From: CAITSH01 sp945892985
Lineage (GTDB): Bacteria; Pseudomonadota; Gammaproteobacteria; Burkholderiales; SG8-39
Direction: 5' to 3'
Assembly (NCBI GenBank): GCA_945892985.1
Contig: CAMDDU010000005.1
Coordinates: 1-64,000 of the forward strand
DNA length: 64,000 nucleotides
Shown here one piece after another: positions 17,246 through 26,953 of the stretch; the stretch's first letter is position 1, and each line of letters begins with the position of its first letter. The notes beneath the pieces were generated by a model. That model did not search any database. It had not been told where the DNA came from and saw nothing but the letters and a program-made list of their open reading frames with translations. The position numbers and the translations under genes were made by a program.

Positions 17246-18193
17246 TCAGGTCACGACGTTGCGCGGCTCGCCGCCTGCCCAGGCTTCGATGACGTCGATC
17301 AGCTGGTCGGCGAGGCGTTGCTGCGCGCCGAGGCTAGACCAAGCGAGGTGCGGGGTGATGATCAGCGTGGGCAGGTCAAGATCGAGCAGCGGATTGCCGC
17401 GGGTCGGTGGCTCCTCTGACAGTACGTCAAGACCGGCACCGCCCAAGTGCCCGGACACCAGGGCTGCGGCCAGCGCCGCCTCGTCGATGAGGCCGCCGCG
17501 CGCGGTGTTGATGAGCAGCGCGCCGCGTTTCATCAGCGCCAGCTCGCGCGAGCCCATGAGTTTGTCGGTTTCCGGCGTGAGGGGGCAGTGCAGCGTGACC
17601 ACATCGGCGGTTTTCAGCACGGTTTCGAAGGCGGTATAGCCGCTGCGCACGCCGGCGGCACCGCGATGCTCGGCGAACAGCACCTTCATGCCAAAGGCGC
17701 CGGCCAGTTTGGCCACGGCCTCGCCGGCGGCGCCGCGCCCTATGATGCCCAGCGTCGCACCGTGCAGGTCGGTGATGGGGGCACCCTCTAGGTAAAACTT
17801 GTCCGAGCGCTGCCATTGCCCGGCCGCCACCGCGCGCAGCGTGCCGGGCAGGCCGCGCGACAGCGCCAGCAGCAGCATCAGGGTGTGCTCGGGCAGGGTG
17901 TGGAGCGAATAGCCGCGCACATTGCATACGGTGATGCCGCGCTCGCGGCAACAGTCGAGGTCGATGTGGTTGGCGCCGGTTGCCGCGATGGCGATGAGCT
18001 TGAGTTGCGGCAGCTGCTCGAGCAGGCTGCGCGGCATGGCGAGCTTGTTCGAGATGGCGATGCTGGCGCCAGCCAATCTTTCGGCGAGTTCAGGTTCGCG
18101 CGTGTCGGCATGCTCGCGCCACGCGTGGGCAAAGGCCGGCTTGCGCACCGTGGCGGCGAGCGTGTCGCGTTGCAGGAATACGATGTTATGCAT
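17246..18193 (-). CDS. D-2-hydroxyacid dehydrogenase (glycerate dehydrogenase/hydroxypyruvate reductase type)
   Basis: 315 aa. NAD(P)H-dependent reduction of a 2-oxo acid is expected from the family. The Rossmann motif is GIIGRGAAGEAV (Gly152-x-Gly154-x-x-Gly157). The catalytic triad is visible as Arg232 (NTARGGLID), Glu261 (DVLSEEPP) and His282 (ITPHLAWSS). The VLSEEPPTRGNPLL stretch is common in glycerate dehydrogenases. The frame stays open upstream into the next gene; ATG 18193 begins the conserved N-terminus. It lies 38 bp downstream of the E1 gene on the same strand, so both may act on related 2-oxo acids. Its last codons recur in the adjacent repeat array. Confidence 0.88.
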   Translation of the reverse strand: MHNIVFLQRDTLAATVRKPAFAHAWREHADTREPELAERLAGASIAISNKLAMPRSLLEQLPQLKLIAIAATGANHIDLDCCRERGITVCNVRGYSLHTLPEHTLMLLLALSRGLPGTLRAVAAGQWQRSDKFYLEGAPITDLHGATLGIIGRGAAGEAVAKLAGAFGMKVLFAEHRGAAGVRSGYTAFETVLKTADVVTLHCPLTPETDKLMGSRELALMKRGALLINTARGGLIDEAALAAALVSGHLGGAGLDVLSEEPPTRGNPLLDLDLPTLIITPHLAWSSLGAQQRLADQLIDVIEAWAGGEPRNVVT

Positions 18194-18231
18194 GGTGGCG
18201 CCGATTATAGCGGCCTCGTCCTGTCGCGCAG

Positions 18232-20814
<2,583 letters not shown>

Positions 20815-20947
20815 GGTTTGCCTGCGCGAATGCAAAAGTGGATAGTGCAATCATAGGCAGGGTGGCGCAGCATGTTCTGTTTATTTGTGCCATTTTTATA
20901 AAAATTTTAGGCATAATAATCTGTAAATATTATTGGAACAGCATAAA
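20815..20947. promoter_or_regulatory. AT-rich divergent promoter region between the E1 gene and lrp-type regulator
   Basis: This 133-bp gap is markedly AT-rich in its right half (CATTTTTATAAAAATTTTAG, TAATAATCTGTAAATATTA), unlike the surrounding ~63-65% GC genes. Lrp/AsnC proteins bind AT-rich imperfect palindromes next to their own gene, so the regulator probably controls both directions from here. Confidence 0.55.
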
Positions 20948-21496
20948 ATGCCGTTAAACTTGGATACCGTCGACCGCCGTATTCTGCGCACGCTGCAGCA
21001 GGACGGCCGTCTCAGTAATGTCGACCTGGCGCAACAGGTCAATTTATCGCCCTCGCCCTGTCTTGCGCGCGTGAAAAAACTCGAAAGCGCGGGCGTTATC
21101 AGCGCCTATGTGGCGCTGCTCGATCCGGTGGCGCTGGGCTTTGGCGTCAGCGTGTTCATCCAGGTGCGGCTGGAGAGGCAGGTAGAGCGCTCGCTAGGTG
21201 TGTTCGAGCAGGCGATCAGCGAGCGCCCCGAGGTGATGGAGTGTTACCTGATGACCGGCCAGTCCGACTACATGCTGCGCGTGGTGGTGCCCGATGTGCC
21301 GGCGCTGGAGCGCTTTATCGTCGACTTTCTTTCGCGCGTGCCCGGCGTGGGCAACATCCAGTCGAGCTTCGCCCTCAAGCAGGTCAAGTACAAGACGGCT
21401 CTGCCGCTGCCGCCCGAGCCCGCACGCGGGGAACGGGGGACGAGTGCGCCGCTGGCGAAGCGCTCGGGCCGCCCGTTGCGCAAGCTTGCGCGCTAG
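20948..21496 (+). CDS. Lrp/AsnC-family transcriptional regulator
   Basis: 182 aa. The N-terminal winged helix (LDTVDRRILRTLQQDGRLSN, VNLSPSPCLARVKKLESAGVI) is followed by the effector-binding RAM domain (VMECYLMTGQSDYMLRVVVPD, GVGNIQSSFALKQVK). A positively charged tail of about 25 residues (RGERGTSAPLAKRSGRPLRKLAR region) exceeds the usual ~155-aa length. ATG 20948 preferred; a TTG five codons earlier is in frame. It likely senses an amino acid and regulates the divergent E1 gene. Confidence 0.88.
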   Translation: MPLNLDTVDRRILRTLQQDGRLSNVDLAQQVNLSPSPCLARVKKLESAGVISAYVALLDPVALGFGVSVFIQVRLERQVERSLGVFEQAISERPEVMECYLMTGQSDYMLRVVVPDVPALERFIVDFLSRVPGVGNIQSSFALKQVKYKTALPLPPEPARGERGTSAPLAKRSGRPLRKLAR

Positions 21497-21573
21497 GCTT
21501 GCGTTTATGATAGTTCGCGTATTGTTCCCCCTCCCAACCTGAGCACAATCGGCTCCCAATCTGAGCACGCACC

Positions 21574-23118
21574 ATGCCCGCCATTAATCTTGCCTCACTA
21601 CTGCTGCGCTCCGCGCGGGTGTTCCCCGACCGGCCTGCGCTGGCCCTTGGCAGTACAGTCACGGCGAATTACCGCGAACTTGTTTCGCGCGTCGCGCGCC
21701 TCGCCGGCGGGCTGTGCGAGAGCGGTCTCGTGCCCGGCGATCGCGTCGCCCTGATCATGGGCAACTGCCCGCAATACGCCGAGGCGCTGTTTGCCTGCTG
21801 GCAGGCCGGCCTTGCTGCGGTGCCCATCAACGCCAAGCTGCATGCGCGGGAGCTCGATTACATCATCGGCGATTGCGGCGCGAAGTTGTGCCTGGTGAGC
21901 GCCGACCGTGAAAATGATGTCGCTTCGCTGGCCGGTCGCGGCGGGGCGCTGGCGCGTGTGGTCAATGTCGCGGGCGCCGAATACGGCCGCCTGCTGGCTG
22001 CGGCACCCATGGGCATACACGAAATTTCGGATGATGCGCTGGCCTGGCTTTTTTACACCTCGGGCACCACCGGACGGCCCAAGGGCGTGATGCTCTCGCA
22101 TAGCAAGCTGATGGCGATGACGCTCAATTATTTTTCCGATGTCGACGAGATCGCGCCCGGCGATTCGATACTGCATGCCGCGCCGATGTCGCACGGGTCC
22201 GGACTTTACATCCTGCCGCACGTGGCGCGCGGGGCGCTTAACGCCGTGCCCGAGTCGGGCGGTTTTGAGCCGGACGAAATTTTTGCACTGCTGCGCGCGG
22301 AAAAAGGCCTGCGCGGCCTGACCATGTTTGCCGCGCCGACCATGGTCAGGCGCCTGGTCGATTCGGGACGTGATGCCGACACTGACAAGCTCAAGACCAT
22401 CGTTTATGGCGGCGGTCCGATGTATGTTGAGGATGCCAAGCGCGCGATGCGGCGCTTTGGCTACAAGTTTGCGCAGATCTACGGCCAGGGCGAGTCGCCT
22501 ATGACGATCACCGCGTTGTCCAAATACCTGCATCGCGAGGTGTCCCATCCGCGCTACGAAACCCGTCTCGGCTCGGTCGGCCTCCCCTTCACCGGCATAG
22601 ACCTGCGTATCGGCGATGACAAGGATGCGCCGCTGCCGCCGGGCGAAGTGGGCGAGGTGCTGGTGCGCGGCGACACCGTCATGTCCGCTTACTGGAACAA
22701 CGCCGCGGCGAGTGCGGAAACCCTGCGCAACGGCTGGCTGCACACCGGCGACCTTGGCGTGTGTGACGAGGAGGGCTTTCTGACGCTCAAGGACCGCAAC
22801 AAGGACGTGATCATTTCCGGCGGCTCGAACATCTACCCGCGCGAAGTCGAGGAGGTGTTGCTGCGCCACCCGGGCGTGCTCGAATCTTCGGTGATCGGCG
22901 GGCCCGACGCCGAGTGGGGTGAGAACGTGATCGCCTTTGTCGTGGCCAAGCCCGGCGCACAGGTGGCGGCCGACGAGCTCGATGCGCTGTGCCTCGCGCA
23001 CATCGCCCGCTTCAAGCGCCCGCGCAGCTACCGCTTTGTCGATGCCCTGCCCAAGAACAGCACCGGCAAGGTGTTAAAGACCGATTTGCGGCAAATGCTG
23101 GCGCGGTCGGGGGAATAG
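21574..23118 (+). CDS. Acyl-CoA synthetase / AMP-dependent ligase
   Basis: 514 aa of the ANL superfamily, activating a carboxylic acid to its CoA thioester through an acyl-adenylate. Core motifs: FYTSGTTGRPKGVMLSH (about residue 159), YGQGESPM, TGDLG, DRNKDVIISGGSNIYPREVE, and PKNSTGKVLKTDLR with the catalytic Lys. The substrate cannot be read from sequence; the length and the final motif fit medium-chain or aromatic acid ligases. It follows the Lrp gene by 77 bp on the same strand and may be regulated with it. Confidence 0.87.
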   Translation: MPAINLASLLLRSARVFPDRPALALGSTVTANYRELVSRVARLAGGLCESGLVPGDRVALIMGNCPQYAEALFACWQAGLAAVPINAKLHARELDYIIGDCGAKLCLVSADRENDVASLAGRGGALARVVNVAGAEYGRLLAAAPMGIHEISDDALAWLFYTSGTTGRPKGVMLSHSKLMAMTLNYFSDVDEIAPGDSILHAAPMSHGSGLYILPHVARGALNAVPESGGFEPDEIFALLRAEKGLRGLTMFAAPTMVRRLVDSGRDADTDKLKTIVYGGGPMYVEDAKRAMRRFGYKFAQIYGQGESPMTITALSKYLHREVSHPRYETRLGSVGLPFTGIDLRIGDDKDAPLPPGEVGEVLVRGDTVMSAYWNNAAASAETLRNGWLHTGDLGVCDEEGFLTLKDRNKDVIISGGSNIYPREVEEVLLRHPGVLESSVIGGPDAEWGENVIAFVVAKPGAQVAADELDALCLAHIARFKRPRSYRFVDALPKNSTGKVLKTDLRQMLARSGE

Positions 23119-23201
23119 CGATAAACGGCCCGGACTGTATTTTTTGGCATGCGGCGCCCTGATTCCAAGGTGAGCCCCTCGCAAGGTGACCCCCCCCTAG
23201 A

Positions 23202-24278
23202 CTAGGACCTGGCTTCGCGGCGCAAGGCCCTTATCCAGTCCTTGAATGCGGCCGGCTTGGTCGGCACGCGTATTTCCTGCTCAAGCGCGCGTATGTCGCG
23301 TTTTAATTCGGCGATTTCCTGGCTCAGGCGCGGCATGACTTGTGCGGGTGTCAGTCGTGGCGACGGCGGCATGCGGAACTGCCTGCGTAAGGGCATTTCC
23401 ATGCGCAAAATCTCTTGCTCCAGCGCGCAGAGCTGCGCTTTGAGCAGTTTGTTGAAGTGCTTCAGGCGCTCCTTGGGCAGGTTTGCCATGGCGTGCGCGT
23501 CGATGTGTTGCAGTTCAATTTGCAGTTCAAGCAAGAGCAGCAAATCGTTTTTGTCGTAGGCCTGGTTGACCCGTTGCATCAGCGCGGTTTTGCGCGCGCG
23601 CTCCAGGGCGTCGGGTTCGCGATCAGGATGCAAGGCGCTCACCAGCTTGCGATAGACCTCGCGCATCGACAGCCTGGTCCGGTCGGCTTCCGCTTTGAGG
23701 GCCGCCTCGCGGGCGATTTTCTTTGCCGTCTTCTTGTGATTTTGTCCGCCTGGCGCCTCCGCATCTTGCGATTCCGCTGCTGCGGACTGTGCGTTCTCTG
23801 GTGACATCAGCTCGGCCGGATCTGCGTCATCCGGCCCGCTGTCCGCAGCCTGCGCGCTGTCATAGTCAACCGGACTGTGCCGGTTGTAAATTTCCTTGAG
23901 CGCGGCATCAGCGGAATCGGCCAGCAGGTGTTGCGCCACGTGGCAGATCACATCCTGCACCGCCCGGCGGTCCGACTGGCCGAGCGTGTGCACCCTGAGA
24001 GCACGGTCCAGGCTGTGCACCATGCTCGCCTGCAAGGCGCGATAGGTTTGCAGCAGGGGCATCAGCTTGCCGGCGATTTTTTGCTCGTAGGCGTCAACGA
24101 CGGCCTGCCATTGCGCGAGTTCCCGGCGGCTCTCGCCAATCTGCTGTACCAGCGCGTTGAAAATTGTTTGCCCTTTTGATTGGGATGGGGATCGCGACGG
24201 CGATGGCAACGTCGCCGGAGACAGCTGCGGGCTGTCTGGTGGCAGGGGAATGCGGACGGGCTCGGTGTGGGAGGTCAT
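23202..24278 (-). CDS. J-domain (DnaJ-like) protein, large form
   Basis: 358 aa, no membrane segment. A J domain lies in the middle (about residues 210-260) with the HPD tripeptide in YRKLVSALHPDREPDALERA, the residues that stimulate Hsp70 ATPase. It is flanked by charged helical stretches with coiled-coil character (LAQWQAVVDAYEQKIAGKLM before, LSQEIAELKRDIRALEQEI after) and an Ala/Asp/Ser-rich linker. The frame is open further upstream, but the ATG at 24278 starts credible protein. It stands opposite to the second J-domain gene at 25319. Client and Hsp70 partner are unknown. Confidence 0.75.
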   Translation of the reverse strand: MTSHTEPVRIPLPPDSPQLSPATLPSPSRSPSQSKGQTIFNALVQQIGESRRELAQWQAVVDAYEQKIAGKLMPLLQTYRALQASMVHSLDRALRVHTLGQSDRRAVQDVICHVAQHLLADSADAALKEIYNRHSPVDYDSAQAADSGPDDADPAELMSPENAQSAAAESQDAEAPGGQNHKKTAKKIAREAALKAEADRTRLSMREVYRKLVSALHPDREPDALERARKTALMQRVNQAYDKNDLLLLLELQIELQHIDAHAMANLPKERLKHFNKLLKAQLCALEQEILRMEMPLRRQFRMPPSPRLTPAQVMPRLSQEIAELKRDIRALEQEIRVPTKPAAFKDWIRALRREARS

Positions 24279-24605
24279 GGTCGGGGTCGTTTGCCGTCGC
24301 GCTGGGAAGGGCAAGAAGCTGCGCTTGTCATCAACGTTGTCATCAACCAAGACACGCCCGGATGGCGTGCGCAATGGGTGGCGCCCGGGTCGGCCCGGCG
24401 CGGGTGGCACTTTATCATCGCTGACCCACCTGGCTGGCGTTGCCAGGATAGATCGGGTCCTTTGGTGCCAGGCATGCTCGGCTTCGCTGCAGTGGTCGAT
24501 TGCAAGATGCGCCGTCAAGCGTTAAAATGTGTATGGTTGTAATTAAATATACACATCAAAAATTTCGTAGAAACATTCGTCGCAATTGGCAGAAAGATTC
24601 GCATC
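24279..24605. other. Gap between J-domain gene and vapB
   Basis: No convincing gene. The left 200 bp is GC-rich and open in several frames, with nothing family-like in translation. The right 80 bp is AT-rich and holds the probable vapBC operator and promoter (24527-24556). The stretch CATCAACGTTGTCATCAACC near 24329 is a short direct repeat. Confidence 0.5.
24527..24556. promoter_or_regulatory. Perfect inverted repeat, probable VapBC operator
   Basis: ATGTGTAT at 24527-24534 is mirrored exactly by ATACACAT at 24549-24556 with a 14-bp AT-rich spacer, 50 bp upstream of the vapB start. VapB-type antitoxins bind such palindromes to repress their own operon, with VapC as co-repressor. Size, perfect arms and placement over the likely -10 region support an operator. 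Confidence 0.65.
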
Positions 24606-24800
24606 GTGAGAACCAACATCGTTATCGACGACAAGCTTATGGATGACACGATGCGGGTGACGGGGCTCAAGACCAAGCGCGAAGCGGTGGAGCTGGGGCT
24701 GCGCACCTTGCTGCGTCTTTGCAAGCAAGAGGAGATTCGGCGCTTTCGCGGCAAGCTTGACTGGCAGGGCGACACCGACCCGATGCGACAAGACAAGTGA
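24606..24800 (+). CDS. vapB: VapB-type antitoxin
   Basis: 64 aa, start GTG 24606. The N-terminus RTNIVIDDKLMDDTMRVTG is the ribbon-helix-helix DNA-binding fold of the VapB family (type II TA), followed by KTKREAVELGLRTLLRL. The acidic/aromatic tail (RGKLDWQGDTDPM) is the usual toxin-masking segment; GKLDWQGD is a common ending in this family. The stop overlaps the toxin start by 3 bp, the coupled order expected for antitoxin then toxin. Confidence 0.9.
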   Translation: MRTNIVIDDKLMDDTMRVTGLKTKREAVELGLRTLLRLCKQEEIRRFRGKLDWQGDTDPMRQDK

Positions 24801-25216
24801 TCCTGGTTGATTCGAGTGTATGGATCGACTATTTCCGTGGGGCGCCGACGCCGCAGACCGAACGACTCGATGCATTGTTGGGAAGTGAGCCCGTCGTCAC
24901 CGCAGACCTGGTGCTTGCCGAAGTGCTGCAGGGCTTTGGCAGTGAGCGCGATTTCGACCATGCCAGAAAGCTGTTGAGCGCATTGGATGTCGTCAACCTG
25001 GCGGGACAGGATATCGCCATTAAAGCGGCAAAAAACGCCCGCGCCTTACGTGCGCTCGGTGTTACGGAAATAAAGACCCGGGACGCGGTGATTGCGACGT
25101 GCTGCATTGCCGGCGGGTTGACGCTGCTGTATAGCGACCGCGGTTTTGATTCATTTGTGCGGCACCTTGGGCTGCATACAGCCTTACCGGGAATCGCCGG
25201 TATCGGTCAGGCGTAA
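24797..25216 (+). CDS. vapC: VapC-type PIN-domain ribonuclease toxin
   Basis: 139 aa PIN domain. The Mg-binding acidic residues are present: Asp5 (MILVDSSVWIDYF), Glu42 (LVLAEVLQGF), Asp96 (KTRDAVIA) and Asp114 (LYSDRGFD). These toxins typically cut initiator tRNA or rRNA when VapB is degraded. The start is GTG 24797, overlapping the vapB stop (GTGA). Length is usual and no key residue is missing, so the toxin looks functional. Confidence 0.92.
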   Translation: MILVDSSVWIDYFRGAPTPQTERLDALLGSEPVVTADLVLAEVLQGFGSERDFDHARKLLSALDVVNLAGQDIAIKAAKNARALRALGVTEIKTRDAVIATCCIAGGLTLLYSDRGFDSFVRHLGLHTALPGIAGIGQA

Positions 25217-25287
25217 GCGCCGTAATGGCGCAGGATGTGGATCGGGGCAGCTTTGATCCGGAACGGAATAATTTGATGCTTGTCACT

Positions 25288-25318
25288 GGAGGCGCCGGCT
25301 GAAAACCGGCCGAAACAA
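25288..25318 (+). promoter_or_regulatory. Hairpin between GGAGG and the J-domain start codon
   Basis: A GGAGG ribosome-binding sequence (25288-25292) lies 26 bp before the ATG at 25319, too far for normal use. Between them GCCGG (25294-25298) and CCGGC (25306-25310) form a hairpin with a 7-nt loop. Folded, it would leave about nine unpaired bases between GGAGG and ATG, the normal spacing. Alternatively translation starts at the in-frame TTG 25280. Confidence 0.4.
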
Positions 25319-25597
25319 ATGAAAGACTACTACCGCATTCTCGGACTTCAGCCCTCGGCAAGTGCGGGCGAAATCAAAAGCGCCTATCGAAAAAAGGCCT
25401 CTGCCCTGCACCCGGACCGCAACCCTTCCGACAAAGCCCACGCGGCGTTTCAGGAGGTGCAGGCAGCCTACGAGGTGCTGGGCGACGAAGTTAAAAGGCG
25501 CGCGTTTGACGACAACCGCCGCCGCAGCCTGATTGAAAATCCCATTGAAACCGCGCGCGAACTCTGGAGCGCTTATTTGAAGAACATCCTCACATGA
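25319..25597 (+). CDS. Small J-domain (DnaJ-like) co-chaperone
   Basis: 92 aa, essentially a bare N-terminal J domain: YYRILGLQPSASAGEIKSAY, then ALHPDRNPSD with the HPD motif, then FQEVQAAYEVLGDEVKRRAF. There is no zinc-finger or C-terminal client domain, so it probably targets an Hsp70 to a specific partner. The stop overlaps the ATG of the next gene (ATGA), making that unknown protein its likeliest partner. ATG 25319 chosen because DYYRILG is the conserved family beginning. Confidence 0.85.
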   Translation: MKDYYRILGLQPSASAGEIKSAYRKKASALHPDRNPSDKAHAAFQEVQAAYEVLGDEVKRRAFDDNRRRSLIENPIETARELWSAYLKNILT

Positions 25598-26130
25598 AAC
25601 TGTCGGCGTATTTCAAGGAGTTGTCCAAATCGTATGCGTATGAGATCGAGGATCTGACCTACGATTCTGGCGGCGTTAATGTGCTCAATGCGCGCCTTAA
25701 GGTAAAGCGCGAGCAATTCAAGGAATTGCTGCCGATGATTGATTTCGAGCCGGTGATGGTGTCGCCCGCTTTCCATAAGGCCTTTCATTTCGCCGACAAG
25801 GCCGCGATGGAGAATCTGGTCTCGGCAAAGCCGGGAAGTTTTCCCACCTGGAAGGCGCTGGCAGCGACACTCACGCTCCAGCCCTGGGCTGAAAATATGG
25901 CGCAGACGGCCTTGAAAAACGAGGGCGGTTCACACTTTATGCTACTCACCGCCGGGCTTGAATTTATCCTGTCCGGCCTCGGGGCCGCGGCCGCCACGGG
26001 CGAGGCAGAGCAGTCCGTCAAGGAGTCGGATGGCGAAGACGATGAAGACAAAGATCCGGGCGAGGGCGGCGAGGACAGGGATCTGGGTGAGGACTATCTG
26101 AGCGACCAGGGCTTTGATCGGCGCGGTTGA
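25594..26130 (+). CDS. Unknown protein coupled to the small J-domain protein
   Basis: 178 aa, not recognised. There is no signal peptide or membrane span. The first 125 residues look globular (YAYEIEDLTYDSGGVNVLNA, FKELLPMIDFEPVMVSPAFH), and the last 45 are a strongly acidic, Gly-rich tail (ESDGEDDEDKDPGEGGEDRD). It overlaps the J-domain gene by 4 bp and is followed after 85 bp by two further unknown genes. A chaperone-linked or client-binding role is the only inference offered. Confidence 0.6.
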   Translation: MKLSAYFKELSKSYAYEIEDLTYDSGGVNVLNARLKVKREQFKELLPMIDFEPVMVSPAFHKAFHFADKAAMENLVSAKPGSFPTWKALAATLTLQPWAENMAQTALKNEGGSHFMLLTAGLEFILSGLGAAAATGEAEQSVKESDGEDDEDKDPGEGGEDRDLGEDYLSDQGFDRRG

Positions 26131-26215
26131 TGTTTGCGGTTGAACGACCGGTCTTTCCCCGTTTCACTATTTCAACTATTTCAATTTTGCATCTGGCTTT
26201 TTCAAGGTAATCCAA

Positions 26216-26953
26216 ATGTCGCATCCTGCAATTATCAAAGCCTCGGCGCTCATTCATGCCGGGGATATCAGCGCCGCTGAAGCGGCTTTGACCGAACTGG
26301 TCGACACCGAAGGGGATAACGCGCTGGTGGAGATTCTCGATGAGCTGGCGCCCAAAGACCTGCTCGCCATCATTCGCGAGTACGACTCGGCCAAGGAATC
26401 GGTCATCAATCTCTTGGTGACACCCAGGCAATTCGCCGAAGCGGTGGTCATGGAGCGCATGTATGCGGAAAAAAACCGCGACCGTCTCCGCGCCATGATC
26501 AACTCGATTATTTTTCGCGGAGAGGTCGAGCCCGAGGAGTTTATCGCAGCGCTGACCGAAAAAAACATGGGTCTTGAGGTGCTCGCCGATTATCTGGAAG
26601 ACCGCTACGACGAACTGGCCATCTTCAAGGTTCATGGCAGCTTTTTGCCCGTCGAAGAGGCGCGCGTCCCGCGCGAAGAGGAGGACGACGCCACGCGGGA
26701 AGATCAGTTCGAGGTGCCCAAAGGCGGGGTGAGCCTGGATGAGGTCGCCGACAAGGATTGGATGGAACTCACCTGGCGCCTGGCGCATCATTTTCCGGAC
26801 GAGTTCGTGCACGTCTGTCAGATCGTAAGCGGACGCCATCGCAATGCCGAGACCTCTGTTGCCGCCGCGGACGAACCCGGCGAACCTGACGGCGGGCGTT
26901 TTTCCGGGCAGGACGAACCCGGCCGGCCAGACGCAGAAGAGTCCGCGCTTTGA
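26216..26953 (+). CDS. Unknown soluble protein of the J-domain/YcaO row
   Basis: 245 aa, not recognised. The N-terminal 150 residues are rich in helix-forming repeats (AALTELVDTEGDNALVEILD, LAPKDLLAIIREYDSAKESV, FIAALTEKNMGLEVLADYLE), with a HEAT-like or magnesium-transporter-N-like look. The acidic linker VPREEEDDATREDQFE and a Gly/Pro/Asp-rich C-terminus follow. The stop overlaps the TTG of the next gene, so the two are translated together. Confidence 0.6.
   Translation: MSHPAIIKASALIHAGDISAAEAALTELVDTEGDNALVEILDELAPKDLLAIIREYDSAKESVINLLVTPRQFAEAVVMERMYAEKNRDRLRAMINSIIFRGEVEPEEFIAALTEKNMGLEVLADYLEDRYDELAIFKVHGSFLPVEEARVPREEEDDATREDQFEVPKGGVSLDEVADKDWMELTWRLAHHFPDEFVHVCQIVSGRHRNAETSVAAADEPGEPDGGRFSGQDEPGRPDAEESAL

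Noticed and set aside
16158..17419. Small frames in the 16-17 kb gap, some with a start codon
   Set aside because: They repeat with the array units and contain palindrome translations; no credible gene.
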